Below, one piece after another: positions 26,391 to 35,353 of a stretch of 47,396 nt of DNA. Positions within the stretch are counted from its first letter, which is position 1. Each line of letters starts with the position of its first letter. Origin of the DNA: an uncultured Alphaproteobacteria bacterium (lineage in GTDB: Bacteria; Pseudomonadota; Alphaproteobacteria; Puniceispirillales; UBA1172); contig CALFYS010000111.1 in assembly GCA_937952245.1 (NCBI GenBank), positions 1-47,396 of the forward strand. Reading direction: 5' to 3'. A model generated the notes under the pieces. It did not search any database. It saw nothing but the letters and a program-made list of their open reading frames with translations, and had not been told where the DNA came from. Made by a program: the position numbers and the translations under genes.

Positions 26391-26448
26391 CATAATATGG
26401 CAATTTTTACATTTTGTTTTTTTCCTTCGGTCATGCCAATATGCAGCC

Positions 26449-27459
26449 ATGAGCAAAACAGTTTCATCCATGGGGTCATTCCCCACATCACGTTTACGCC
26501 GCCCGCGTCTCAACAATTGGTCTCGCCGCATGATGCGCGAAACGCAATTGACCACAGATGCGTTGATCTGGCCTCTTTTTGTCCGCGAAGGTGATGGCGC
26601 GCCGGAACCTGTGGGCACATTGCCCGGGGTCAGCCGCCACAGCATCGACAGCCTTGTTGACCAAGCGCGTTATGCCGCTCAACTTGGCATTCCCGCGATT
26701 GCGATTTTCCCGCGGATTAACCCCGAAGACAAAGATGAAGACGGCACGCTTTCCGGCGATAGCAGCAATCTGGTCTGCCGTTCGGTTCGCGCCGTACGTG
26801 AGGCGGTGCCGGATTTGGGGATTATCACTGATGTTGCCCTTGATCCATTTACCACCAGCGGCCATGACGGCGTGATCCGCAACAATCAAGTGGATAATGA
26901 TGAAACCGTCGCCATGCTGCAACAACAAGCCTTGGTTCAGGCTGATGCTGGCGCCACGATTATCGCCCCATCGGATATGATGGATGGCCGGATTGCCGCG
27001 ATCCGTTCAGCTCTTGATGCCAAAGGCCATCAGGATGTGTTGATCATGTCCTATGCCGCGAAATATGCCTCAGCCTTCTATGGGCCGTTTCGTGACGCGG
27101 TGGGGGCGGGGAAAACCGCTTCTGTGGTCGGTAAAGAAACCTATCAGATGGACCCTGCTAATAGTGATGAAGCCTTAAGGGAAATCGCCTTTGATATTCA
27201 AGAAGGCGCTGATTTTGTCATGGTAAAACCGGGGATGCCGTATCTGGATATTATCCAACGCGCCTCGTCATCCTTTGCCCTGCCTGTTTTTGCTTATCAG
27301 GTCAGCGGCGAATATGCCATGATCGAAGCCGCCGCCCAAACAGGCGGGATTGACCGCAAAAAAGCCATGTTAGAAAGCATCATGGCCTTCCGCCGTGCGG
27401 GAGCGCGCGGTATCCTGACGTACTACGCCGCGGAAATTGCCGAAATTTTAAACGCATAA
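26449..27459 (+). CDS. hemB: Delta-aminolevulinic acid dehydratase (porphobilinogen synthase)
   Basis: HemB condenses two 5-aminolevulinates to porphobilinogen in haem synthesis. From the ATG at 26449 the product has 336 residues, beginning just before the conserved FPTSRLRRPRLNNWSRRM. The frame is open to 26320, but that extension is hydrophobic and unlike the family. The Schiff-base lysines are in MSYAAKYASAFYGPFRDA and MVKPGMPYLDII. The metal site reads DVALDPFTTSGHDG with no cysteines, so this is the magnesium/potassium-dependent type rather than the zinc enzyme. It is divergent from the acyl-CoA hydrolase, and bpt follows after 51 bases. Confidence 0.97.
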   Translation: MSKTVSSMGSFPTSRLRRPRLNNWSRRMMRETQLTTDALIWPLFVREGDGAPEPVGTLPGVSRHSIDSLVDQARYAAQLGIPAIAIFPRINPEDKDEDGTLSGDSSNLVCRSVRAVREAVPDLGIITDVALDPFTTSGHDGVIRNNQVDNDETVAMLQQQALVQADAGATIIAPSDMMDGRIAAIRSALDAKGHQDVLIMSYAAKYASAFYGPFRDAVGAGKTASVVGKETYQMDPANSDEALREIAFDIQEGADFVMVKPGMPYLDIIQRASSSFALPVFAYQVSGEYAMIEAAAQTGGIDRKKAMLESIMAFRRAGARGILTYYAAEIAEILNA

Positions 27460-27510
27460 CCGCATCAAGACCCGTTGACCTGACGTTATTTTTTTGATGA
27501 GTTTATTGCT

Positions 27511-28242
27511 ATGAACCAGCAAAATCGGATTACATTTGACCAACCGTTAGAGTTTCGCGTCACCCGACCCATGGCTTGCCCTTATCTGGATAAGGCCATG
27601 GAACAACGGCTGGCGGCGGATATTTCGGCGGTGCCTAATCAGCATGATACATTGGCCAAAGCAGGGTTCAGGCGGGTTGAAAACTGGGTTTATAAGCCGA
27701 TTTGCCAAGGTTGTAACGCGTGCTTGCCCATCCGTATTCCTTCGGGCGATGGTGAATTGGGGGCGCTGAAAATCAGCCGCAATCAACGGCGGGTGATCAA
27801 TCGCAATAAAGATTTAAAGCGCAATATTCTGCCCAATATCCCCACAACTGAACATTATGATTTGTTTACGCGGTATCTAAACTCTCGCCATCATGATGGC
27901 CAGATGGCGGATATGGATGAACAGGCCTATACCGATATGGTGGCCTCCAGCCCCATCAAGACAGTCTTGGTCGAATATAAAGATGGAGATGAGACCATCG
28001 GCGTGATGATCCTTGATTTGCAGGATGATGGGTTGAGCGCGGTTTACAGTTTCTTTGACCCTGAACATGACCACCGGTCATTAGGCACGTATATGGTGCT
28101 GGACGCGGCGGCCTTAGCCTATGATATGGATTTGCCCTATCTGTATTTGGGCTATTACATCAAGGCCAGCCGGAAGATGCAGTATAAATCACGGTTTAAG
28201 CCTGCGGAAATTCTCACCCAAGGGGTGTGGCAACCGCTTTAA
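27511..28242 (+). CDS. bpt: Aspartate/glutamate leucyltransferase (Bpt)
   Basis: Bpt moves Leu from leucyl-tRNA to N-terminal Asp or Glu of proteins, marking them for ClpAP through the N-degron pathway. The 243-residue protein has the ATE N-terminal domain with CPYL, GFRRVENWVYKPICQGCNACLPIRI (the Cys cluster) and RNQRRVINRNKDL. The C-terminal GNAT-like domain has DPEHDHRSLGTYMVLDA and YLYLGYYIKASRKMQYKSRFKP. Bacterial members carry leucyl rather than arginyl specificity. Calling it Bpt rests on family knowledge. It converges on parC with a 21-base gap. Confidence 0.94.
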   Translation: MNQQNRITFDQPLEFRVTRPMACPYLDKAMEQRLAADISAVPNQHDTLAKAGFRRVENWVYKPICQGCNACLPIRIPSGDGELGALKISRNQRRVINRNKDLKRNILPNIPTTEHYDLFTRYLNSRHHDGQMADMDEQAYTDMVASSPIKTVLVEYKDGDETIGVMILDLQDDGLSAVYSFFDPEHDHRSLGTYMVLDAAALAYDMDLPYLYLGYYIKASRKMQYKSRFKPAEILTQGVWQPL

Positions 28243-28265
28243 AATCGGGTCGTTATTTTCCGATT
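28241..28265 (-). terminator. Weak candidate terminator at the end of parC
   Basis: On the minus strand AATCGG (28265-28260) and CCGATT (28248-28243) form a 6-bp stem with an 11-base loop, and the stem runs into TTTT. It begins at the parC stop codon. The stem is short and the T-run brief, so termination strength is doubtful. Confidence 0.3.
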
Positions 28266-30471
28266 AAGTGAAGCGCGCCGGACGAGGGAAACCTGTTGGC
28301 ACCAAACGCCCTGCCGCCGCCCGCTTGCCCATCCATGGGCCCAATTCACGTTCGGTGCGGGTACGCCCGCCTGATTGCTGCCACGATAATCCTTCTTCTA
28401 AGAAAAACGCTTTCGCATCGGCCAAACTGCCGTCTTTATAACGTTGCAACGTGACGCCGCGACCACGGTTCATTTCCGGCAATTCATCAATCTTAAAGAC
28501 CAGCATTTTGCGGTTTGTTCCCACCACCGCCAGATGATCACCTTCCACCGGACGTGCCACCAAGGCTTTCGCGCCATTGTTTAAAGTCATCACCTGTTTG
28601 CCGTTTCTGGTCTGGGCGATATTGCTTTCAATATCGGTGATAAAGCCATGGCCAGTATCCGCCGCCAAGAACAATTTGCCAGATTTCGCCAGCACGATAT
28701 TAAGGATGGACGTATCACTGCCCAATTCCACCATCAGGGAGACCGGCTCACCAAAACCGCGCCCGCCGGGCAGTTTATCGCATGACAGGGTAAAGATGCG
28801 GCCATTATCAGCAATCAACAGAATTTTATCGGTGGTTTCGGCGTGCAGCCTGAATTGCGGGCCATCACCTTCTTTGAATTTGACCTCCGCGTCTTCCGCC
28901 AAATGCCCTTTAGCGGCACGGATCCAGCCTTTTTCAGAACAAATGATGGTGATCGGTTCTTTTTCCACCAGCATTTCCATTGGATCGCCCGCAATATCCG
29001 GCAAGACATCAAGGCGGGTGCGGCGTTGATCGGTGCGCGAGAAGGCGGATTTAATGGCTTTCACATCATCGGCGATTGATTTGCGCTGGGCATCTTCGCT
29101 GTCCAAAAGCGCGTTTAATTCATCACGTTCAGTGGCAAGGCTATCCCGCTCCCCGCGAATTTCCATTTCTTCGAGCTTCCGCAATGACCGCAACCGCATA
29201 TCCAAAATCGCGTTGGCTTGGGTTTCATTCAGGCGGAAGCGTTCCATCAAACGTGATTTCGGGTTGTCGTCATCACGGATAATGGCGATCACCTCATCAA
29301 GGTTTAAGAACACCGTCAGATAGCCTTCCAGCACATCGAGACGATGGGCAATCTTATCCAACCGGTGGCGAGAGCGGCGTTGCAAAACAACCAAACGGTG
29401 ATCAATCCACGCCAGCAAGGCTTCTTTTAATGACATCACCCCGGGGGTGCCATCCGCCGCCAAAACATTCAGGTTAAGCGGGACTTTTGTTTCCAGATCC
29501 GTCAGATGGAACAAGCTTTCCATCACCATTTCAGGATCAAGGCGGCGGGATTTCGGCTCCAGCACCAAGCGCATATCTTCGGTGGATTCATCACGAATAT
29601 CCGCCAGCACTGGCAATTTCTTGGCGTTCAGCAATTCCGCCATTTTTTCAATCAAACGGGATTTCTGCACCTGATAGGGGATCGCTGTTACAATAATCGA
29701 CCAGCCGCCGCCCTTTTCTTTTTCAACCATCCAATCGGCACGAACACGGAAACTGCCCCGCCCTGTGCGGTAGGCTTCGGCAATGGATTCTGGGCTTTCC
29801 ACCAAGACCCCGCCGGTGGGCAAATCAGGGCCTTTGACGTATTCAGCAATTTTATCATGGCTGGCGTTGGGATGTTTGATCAAATGCACCAAAGCATCCG
29901 ATAATTCCAAAATATTATGCGGCGGGATGGAGGTTGCCATCCCCACCGCGATCCCTTGCGCGCCATTGGCCAGAAGGTTAGGAAACGCCGCTGGCAGAAT
30001 AACAGGTTCATCGCTTTCACCATCATAGGTGGGGCGGAAATCAACAGCATCTTCATCAATGCCTTCCAGCAGCAACCTTGCGACATCAGACATACGCGCT
30101 TCGGTATAGCGCATGGCGGCGGCGTTATCGCCATCAATATTGCCAAAATTACCTTGGCCATCCACCAGCGGATAGCGCATGGCAAAGTCCTGCGCCAATC
30201 GCACCATCGCGTCATAAATCGCGGCATCACCATGGGGGTGGAATTTACCCATGACATCCCCCACCACGCGGGCGGATTTTTTATACCCCTGCCCCGGGTC
30301 GAGTTTTAATTGCCGCATGGCATAAAGCAAACGGCGGTGAACAGGCTTAAGCCCATCGCGCACATCAGGAAGCGACCGCGACGTGATTGTCGATAGCGCG
30401 TAAGCCAAATACCGCTGGCTTAGGGCTTCTGCAAATTCGGCCTTAATCGTTGACTGTGAATTATCAGACAT
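28264..30471 (-). CDS. parC: DNA topoisomerase IV subunit A
   Basis: ParC cuts and rejoins DNA to unlink sister chromosomes, in a complex with ParE. The 735-residue protein has the type IIA breakage-reunion core: DVRDGLKPVHRRLLYAM, ARVVGDVMGKFHPHGD, and the active-site Arg121-Tyr122 in AAAMRYTEARM. The coiled-coil C-gate follows at about 330-460. It has a short beta-pinwheel C-terminal domain and lacks a GyrA box, which separates it from GyrA. In the quinolone pocket Ala83 stands where E. coli has Ser80, and Asp87 where it has Glu84. AAAGGA precedes the ATG. It lies nine bases after recO. Confidence 0.96.
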   Translation of the reverse strand: MSDNSQSTIKAEFAEALSQRYLAYALSTITSRSLPDVRDGLKPVHRRLLYAMRQLKLDPGQGYKKSARVVGDVMGKFHPHGDAAIYDAMVRLAQDFAMRYPLVDGQGNFGNIDGDNAAAMRYTEARMSDVARLLLEGIDEDAVDFRPTYDGESDEPVILPAAFPNLLANGAQGIAVGMATSIPPHNILELSDALVHLIKHPNASHDKIAEYVKGPDLPTGGVLVESPESIAEAYRTGRGSFRVRADWMVEKEKGGGWSIIVTAIPYQVQKSRLIEKMAELLNAKKLPVLADIRDESTEDMRLVLEPKSRRLDPEMVMESLFHLTDLETKVPLNLNVLAADGTPGVMSLKEALLAWIDHRLVVLQRRSRHRLDKIAHRLDVLEGYLTVFLNLDEVIAIIRDDDNPKSRLMERFRLNETQANAILDMRLRSLRKLEEMEIRGERDSLATERDELNALLDSEDAQRKSIADDVKAIKSAFSRTDQRRTRLDVLPDIAGDPMEMLVEKEPITIICSEKGWIRAAKGHLAEDAEVKFKEGDGPQFRLHAETTDKILLIADNGRIFTLSCDKLPGGRGFGEPVSLMVELGSDTSILNIVLAKSGKLFLAADTGHGFITDIESNIAQTRNGKQVMTLNNGAKALVARPVEGDHLAVVGTNRKMLVFKIDELPEMNRGRGVTLQRYKDGSLADAKAFFLEEGLSWQQSGGRTRTERELGPWMGKRAAAGRLVPTGFPRPARFT

Positions 30472-30480
30472 GATTTTCCT

Positions 30481-31236
30481 TTAATCTTCTTCCGTCAGTG
30501 TAAAACGCTTTTCCGCCAAGGCCATTAATCGTTGCCGTGCTGGCGGCAGCGGTTGATGATGCACCCCAAAAACACGGCGTTCTAAAAAATGCCCTGTTAA
30601 TTGCATACCAGCAAGCAGGTCTTCTTCAAGGGTTTTTTCACCGCACCCCCCAAGAAATCGTGGCAAAGGCAATAAACGATCGACATGGATGCCTGCCCCT
30701 GCCCTTGTGACAGCGACCCCTGTTCGCGGGCTGACATATTCCAGACCATCGCGTTCACCGGTAACGCCGCACCGCTCCAGATCAAGGGCATAGCCGGCGA
30801 TGCTTAACATTCCCATTTCCCAGCGGATATATCCGCCCAACCATTGATCGCCCAAATCTTCTGATGTGATCAGGCCAATCACCGCTTCGGTGGCATCATA
30901 AACCGCAGGGGCAGGCTCGCGTTCAGGCAAGCAGGCTTCCATCACCGCGCAAACCGAAGACAGCCCCGCCAGCCGAAAGCTATCATCCAACACAACCGAA
31001 GCATTGGGGGTGACCATATCAACCTGCATCGCGCCCAGATGTTCCGCCAATCGCGCCCGCCAAAAGACATCCACTTTATTGCCCGGCTGTAACGTGCCGC
31101 GATGCTTGCTGGATTGCCCGCCCCGCACCAATCCCGCTTGGCGGCCATGGGTGGTGGTCAGCACATTGATCACCGCGTCATGTTCAGCATAAGGGCGAAC
31201 AGAAAGGATCAATCCTTGGTCAGACCATTCAGGCAT
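30481..31236 (-). CDS. recO: DNA repair protein RecO
   Basis: RecO, with RecR, loads RecA on SSB-coated single-stranded DNA at gaps. The 251-residue protein has the N-terminal OB fold (WSDQGLILSVRPYAEHDAVINVLT, then GLVRGGQSSKHRGTLQPGNKVDVFWRARL) and a helical C-terminal domain. CGVTGERDGLEYVSPRTG occupies the usual zinc-finger position, though only one Cys is obvious there. GGAG lies before the ATG. Its place after era (38-base gap) and before parC fits the conserved rnc-era-recO order. Confidence 0.95.
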   Translation of the reverse strand: MPEWSDQGLILSVRPYAEHDAVINVLTTTHGRQAGLVRGGQSSKHRGTLQPGNKVDVFWRARLAEHLGAMQVDMVTPNASVVLDDSFRLAGLSSVCAVMEACLPEREPAPAVYDATEAVIGLITSEDLGDQWLGGYIRWEMGMLSIAGYALDLERCGVTGERDGLEYVSPRTGVAVTRAGAGIHVDRLLPLPRFLGGCGEKTLEEDLLAGMQLTGHFLERRVFGVHHQPLPPARQRLMALAEKRFTLTEED

Positions 31237-31274
31237 GAACCCCGCTCCGCTGTTCTAAATAAGGGAATAAAACA

Positions 31275-32168
31275 TCAGGCATTAAAATCAAGATCCCAAT
31301 CCTGATAACGCGCTGGATCATTCATCCAATCTTTGCGGAATTTCACATGGGTAAAGAGATGCACACGGCGTTCCAACACCTCTTCCAATTCGCGTCTTGC
31401 GGCGGTGCCAATACGGCCAATGGTCTTGCCGCCTTTGCCCAGAACAATGCCACGATGGCCTTCACGCGCAACAAAAATTGAACAGCGCACTTCAGCAGAA
31501 CCATCATCACGTTCTTCCCAGCTTTCGGTTTCAACCGTCAATTGATAAGGCAATTCTTCATGCAGATTAAGAAAGAGTTTTTCGCGCAGAATTTCCGCCG
31601 CCAGCAAGCGCATCGGCATATCCGACAAGTCTTCAGGGTCAAACAAATACGGGCCTTGGGGCATTTGTTCAGCCAGCCATGCCATGAAGTCATCCGTGCC
31701 TTTGCCTTTTTCCGCCGACAGCATGAAAACGCGGCTGAACTCAACCTTTTGCGATAATTCTTCCGCCCGTTCCAACAGCCTTTCGGGGCTGACCAGATCA
31801 ATCTTATTCAACACCAAGACCGCGCTGATCTTGTCTTTGGCCAACGCTTCAACAATGCGGGCAGTGTCATCATCAATTTTTGACCGCGCCACATCATGCA
31901 CCAGCACCACCAGATCGCTGTCATCCGCCCCTTGCCAAGCGGCGTTGACCATGGCTCGATCCAAGCGGCGTTTCGGGACAAAAATACCCGGCGTATCCAC
32001 AAACACAACCTGCGCATCACCATGCATGGCAATGCCGCGAATACGGGACCGTGTGGTTTGAACCTTCGGGGTGACAATCGAAACCTTTTGCCCCACCAAT
32101 GTATTCATCAGGGTTGATTTCCCTGCATTCGGGGGGCCGATTAGCGACACAAAACCTGCGCGTGTCAT
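31275..32168 (-). CDS. era: GTPase Era
   Basis: Era binds the 3' end of 16S rRNA and checks 30S maturation. The GTPase domain shows GPPNAGKST (G1), the switch-I region around TTRSRI, DTPG (G3) and NKID (G4). The C-terminal KH domain carries VAREGHRGIVLGKGGKTIGRIG. The frame is open to an ATG at 32186, but the ATG at 32168 has AAGGAG six bases upstream and gives the normal 297-residue protein. This start overlaps the rnc stop as ATGA, so the two are probably translationally coupled. Confidence 0.98.
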   Translation of the reverse strand: MTRAGFVSLIGPPNAGKSTLMNTLVGQKVSIVTPKVQTTRSRIRGIAMHGDAQVVFVDTPGIFVPKRRLDRAMVNAAWQGADDSDLVVLVHDVARSKIDDDTARIVEALAKDKISAVLVLNKIDLVSPERLLERAEELSQKVEFSRVFMLSAEKGKGTDDFMAWLAEQMPQGPYLFDPEDLSDMPMRLLAAEILREKLFLNLHEELPYQLTVETESWEERDDGSAEVRCSIFVAREGHRGIVLGKGGKTIGRIGTAARRELEEVLERRVHLFTHVKFRKDWMNDPARYQDWDLDFNA

Positions 32169-32866
32169 AGCATCTCCTTGAGCCACATCTCCGCGGCTTT
32201 TTGTTCCGCGCCACGGCGGGATGAAGCTTGGGCAGAAGCCTGATGATCACCGCATGACACTGTTATGGTAAAGACCAGCGCGTGATCAGGGCCTGAACGA
32301 TCCGTGATGCTGTATTGCGGCATGGCGATATGATGTTGATGGGCATATTCTTGCAATTGGGTTTTAAAATCTTTCGCGGCGCTGCTCTCGGTGGCGATCA
32401 AATCCCCCCAAATTCTGAAAATAACCCGCCGTGCCGCGTCAATCCCGCCATCACGCCAAATCGCGCCGATCAAGGCTTCCAGCGCATCCGCCAAGACTTT
32501 GTCTTTATCGGCAAGGCTGGTGTTATGCTGCACCACCAACGCCCCGCCGACTTCCAATTCACGGGCGATTTTCGCCAGTCTTGCGTTTTCAACACAATCG
32601 GCATAGCGGCGGGTCAAATGACCTTCGCGTTCATCATCGGTGGCGGCAAATAAAGCATCGGCAATCACCAGCCCAATGACACGATCACCTAAAAATTCCA
32701 GCCGCTGATTATTGGCGGTGGTTTTATTGGTGGGGGCAACGCTGGGATGCAGTAAGGCTTCGGCCAAGAGATCAGCATCATCGAACTGATAATCCAGTTT
32801 CTGCATCAATGCCACGCGGGCGGCGGCAATTTCCGGTGTCACAAGGTGGTTTAAAAGATCACTCAA
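32165..32866 (-). CDS. rnc: Ribonuclease III
   Basis: RNase III cuts double-stranded RNA, including rRNA precursors. The 233-residue protein has the catalytic helix NNQRLEFLGDRVIGLVIADALF (Glu and Asp of the signature, with Arg where Ser is common), the second metal-site motif DALEALIGAIWRDGG, and a double-stranded-RNA-binding domain from about 158 (FKTQLQEYAHQHH to SRRGAEQKAAEMWL). The apparent start is a TTG at 32866 that overlaps the lepB stop by eight bases. No ATG exists before the conserved region, so a rare start codon is likely and may keep expression low. Confidence 0.95.
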   Translation of the reverse strand: MSDLLNHLVTPEIAAARVALMQKLDYQFDDADLLAEALLHPSVAPTNKTTANNQRLEFLGDRVIGLVIADALFAATDDEREGHLTRRYADCVENARLAKIARELEVGGALVVQHNTSLADKDKVLADALEALIGAIWRDGGIDAARRVIFRIWGDLIATESSAAKDFKTQLQEYAHQHHIAMPQYSITDRSGPDHALVFTITVSCGDHQASAQASSRRGAEQKAAEMWLKEML

Positions 32867-33593
32867 TGCCTTGACCTATCCGGCTAAAGCGAATGGCGAA
32901 AGGCCATTTCCAAATCTCAAAAATTGAGGCGGAACCATTGTGTGAGAAAAACAGAAACTCCGCCCGACCAATCAGGTTTTCAGCGGGAACAAAACCGACT
33001 TCGGCACGGCTATCACGGGAGTTATCTCGGTTATCGCCCATGAAGAAATAATGGCCTTCGGGTACGGTCACCGTTGGGGTGTTATCCATGCTGTTCTGAT
33101 CGCTTAATTCTTGGATCAAATGGCTTTCCCCATTGGGCAGGGTTTCAAGATAGACTTTTGCTTCACGAACAAACAATCCGGTATCAATACTAGCGTTTTG
33201 TTCAAGGCGGCGGGTGACGGCTTTGCCGTTGATATGCAGGATACCGTTTGTCACCGCGATTGTATCACCGGGCAGACCAACCAGACGTTTGATGTAATCA
33301 ATATGCTCAGCCCCGGGTTTACGGAAGACAATCACATCACCACGTTCAGGCGTTTGTTCCGCGATCCGCCCCGAAAACGGAACAATCCCAAAAGGGAAGG
33401 AATAGCGCGAATATCCATAGGAATATTTGGACACGAACAGATAATCACCGACTTTCAAGGTGGGGATCATCGACCCTGAAGGGATGCTGAAAGGTTCAAA
33501 CAAGAATGACCGAAAAATGACAGCAATGCCGACAGCCCAAAAGACTGTTTTCGACATTTCAACATACCACGGTTCTTCTTTCTTTTTTGACAT
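32859..33593 (-). CDS. lepB: Signal peptidase I
   Basis: LepB removes signal peptides from exported proteins at the periplasmic face of the inner membrane. After a basic start comes one membrane helix (about residues 14-32). The catalytic Ser is in PSGSMIPTL and the general-base Lys in DYIKRLVGLPGD. GDNRDNSRDSR forms the family's box E. An in-frame TTG at 33608 exists, but the ATG at 33593, with GGGAAAG upstream, is preferred and gives 244 residues. It is followed directly by rnc, as in most Proteobacteria. Confidence 0.97.
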   Translation of the reverse strand: MSKKKEEPWYVEMSKTVFWAVGIAVIFRSFLFEPFSIPSGSMIPTLKVGDYLFVSKYSYGYSRYSFPFGIVPFSGRIAEQTPERGDVIVFRKPGAEHIDYIKRLVGLPGDTIAVTNGILHINGKAVTRRLEQNASIDTGLFVREAKVYLETLPNGESHLIQELSDQNSMDNTPTVTVPEGHYFFMGDNRDNSRDSRAEVGFVPAENLIGRAEFLFFSHNGSASIFEIWKWPFAIRFSRIGQGIE

Positions 33594-33644
33594 CTTCAAC
33601 TTTCCCAATACGAACTTCAGGTTATGGCCTTGGTGGGTGCCCCT

Positions 33645-34031
33645 TTATGACGCGGAAAGGGTGACAAAAGCAAGTGCCATCCCACCATCATCGCTTAAGG
33701 ACAGGTAACATTTGCCTTGGTGATTTGTTTCCTTGGCAAAGAAATCAGCGGCTTTGCCATGAAGCCGCATTAAAGGCTGGCCATCATCAGCGCTGATGAC
33801 TTCAAGATCATGCCAGCCAATCCCCATCGCGCGCCCCGGCGATAACGCTTTCCAACAGGCTTCTTTGGCGGCAAAGCGCATGGCGTAAAATCGCGATTGA
33901 TCTTGACGCGTGGCGGCGGCTTTTTGTTCAGTTTCGGTAAAGATCCGATTGATAAATTTCGCGCCAAAACGATCAATCGACTGGCTGATGCGGCTGATCT
34001 CAACAATATCTGTTCCAATACCGTAAATCAT
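33645..34031 (-). CDS. acpS: Holo-[acyl-carrier-protein] synthase
   Basis: AcpS transfers 4'-phosphopantetheine from CoA to apo-ACP, activating it for fatty acid and lipid A synthesis. The 128-residue protein has both signature blocks: GIGTDIVEISRI (Mg-binding Asp) and FYAMRFAAKEACWKAL (Glu/Lys). It ends with LSLSDDGGMALAFVTL. It lies four bases after pdxJ, the usual pdxJ-acpS-lepB order. Confidence 0.97.
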   Translation of the reverse strand: MIYGIGTDIVEISRISQSIDRFGAKFINRIFTETEQKAAATRQDQSRFYAMRFAAKEACWKALSPGRAMGIGWHDLEVISADDGQPLMRLHGKAADFFAKETNHQGKCYLSLSDDGGMALAFVTLSAS

Positions 34032-34035
34032 CGCC

Positions 34036-34800
34036 CTAGCCTTGTTTGCGCGCTTGATCCATCAATGAACGCATCTCCTCTACCGCGGGCTTAAGCCCCA
34101 TCAACACCGATGCCCCGATTAAAAAATGGCCAATGTTTAATTCAACCAATTGCGGGATGGCGGCAATATCGCCAACAGTATCAAACCCCAAGCCATGGCC
34201 AGCGTGACATTCCAGCCCAAGGTCATGGCCAATTTTGGCGGCGTTTTGAATGCGGGTTAATTCCGCCTGCCGAGCGGCGCCGGTTTCATCACAATAACGG
34301 CCGGTATGAAGTTCAATAATATCAGCACCGATTTCTGCCGATGCTTCCAATTGCTTGGCGTCTGCTTCGATAAAAAGCGAAACGCGAATATTCTGTTCTT
34401 TCAATGCCACCGCAATATCCCTGATCCGGTCTTGATGCCCCCACACATCAAGACCGCCTTCGGTGGTGACTTCTTCACGCTTTTCCGGAACAAGACAAGC
34501 GGCATTGGGGCGTGTCTTGAGCGCGATTTCCAGCATTTCATCAGTGGCCGCCATTTCAAAATTAAGCGGCTTGGTGATGGTTTCTTTCAACCGAGCCATA
34601 TCAGCGTCACGAATATGGCGGCGGTCTTCCCGCAAATGAGCGGTGATGCCATCAGCCCCGGCTTCGATCGCCAGCATCGCCGCCTCAACAGGGTCAGGGT
34701 GGGTGCCGCCACGGGCATTACGCACCGTCGCCACATGGTCAATATTAACCCCTAAACGAAGCGCCCCAACACCCGCATGATCCATGTTTTGATTATCCAT
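34036..34800 (-). CDS. pdxJ: Pyridoxine 5'-phosphate synthase
   Basis: PdxJ closes the pyridoxine ring from 1-deoxyxylulose 5-phosphate and 3-amino-2-oxopropyl phosphate (DXP-dependent vitamin B6 pathway). The TIM-barrel protein of 254 residues has LGVNIDHVATVRNARGG, HLREDRRHI, LVPEKREEVTTEGGLDV, and HAGHGLGFDTV with the catalytic His/Glu residues. The ATG at 34800 overlaps the DUF2062 gene by eight bases and has AAGGG upstream. An ATG at 34785 is possible but less favoured. Confidence 0.97.
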   Translation of the reverse strand: MDNQNMDHAGVGALRLGVNIDHVATVRNARGGTHPDPVEAAMLAIEAGADGITAHLREDRRHIRDADMARLKETITKPLNFEMAATDEMLEIALKTRPNAACLVPEKREEVTTEGGLDVWGHQDRIRDIAVALKEQNIRVSLFIEADAKQLEASAEIGADIIELHTGRYCDETGAARQAELTRIQNAAKIGHDLGLECHAGHGLGFDTVGDIAAIPQLVELNIGHFLIGASVLMGLKPAVEEMRSLMDQARKQG

Positions 34801-35353
34801 GTTGCGCCCTTTTTATCACCATTTTTTTCAACCGATTTCGCTTAATCGACAATAATTTTAGGCGGATACGCCCAGCAAACACATAGCCCAGCAAGAACGT
34901 CACCAGCCCAAAAACACCCCCCATGATCAACCCACCTGTGAACATGGAGACCATCACTTCACCAGGGGAATTAAGCAGCAATTCATAACTTAAAGCAGAA
35001 ACATCAGTTTCGCCCGGGCTGCGCCCCAGAACAGAACCACCAACGGCATAAATCAACGCCCAAATAAATGGAAACGTCCAAGGATTGCCAACAGCGGTGC
35101 CGATCATCGACATGATCATATTGCCCCTGATCAACCACGCCAGCGCGATCCCCAATAGAAAATGAAGGCCAATCAATGGCGTGAATGAAACCGCAACCCC
35201 TGCCGCAAATCCTGCTGATAACGAATAATCCGAAGACCGAATTCGTAAAATCCGCAACAGCAAATAAATCCAGCCGCGCATCACGCCTTTTTTCGGCCAG
35301 ACAAACGCTTGGACAGACGCCCAGATATTTCGGTTGCGGCGGCGGAATAACAT
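34793..35353 (-). CDS. DUF2062 membrane protein
   Basis: No function is established for this family. The 186-residue protein has a basic N-terminus and three or four hydrophobic segments: about 45-78 (GFAAGVAVSFTPLIGLHFLLGI), 82-115 (with TAVGNPWTFPFIWALIYAVGG, the family's conserved GN-W-P motif) and 137-162. It ends in a very basic tail (about 166-186) that should face the cytoplasm. Its start overlaps the rel stop by one base (TAATG) and its end overlaps pdxJ. That position is conserved in alphaproteobacteria and suggests co-expression, not a shared pathway. Confidence 0.9.
   Translation of the reverse strand: MLFRRRNRNIWASVQAFVWPKKGVMRGWIYLLLRILRIRSSDYSLSAGFAAGVAVSFTPLIGLHFLLGIALAWLIRGNMIMSMIGTAVGNPWTFPFIWALIYAVGGSVLGRSPGETDVSALSYELLLNSPGEVMVSMFTGGLIMGGVFGLVTFLLGYVFAGRIRLKLLSIKRNRLKKMVIKRAQHG

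Noticed and set aside
26320..26448. Hydrophobic N-terminal extension of HemB
   Set aside because: HemB is cytoplasmic and the family begins near 26449; the extension has no ribosome-binding site.
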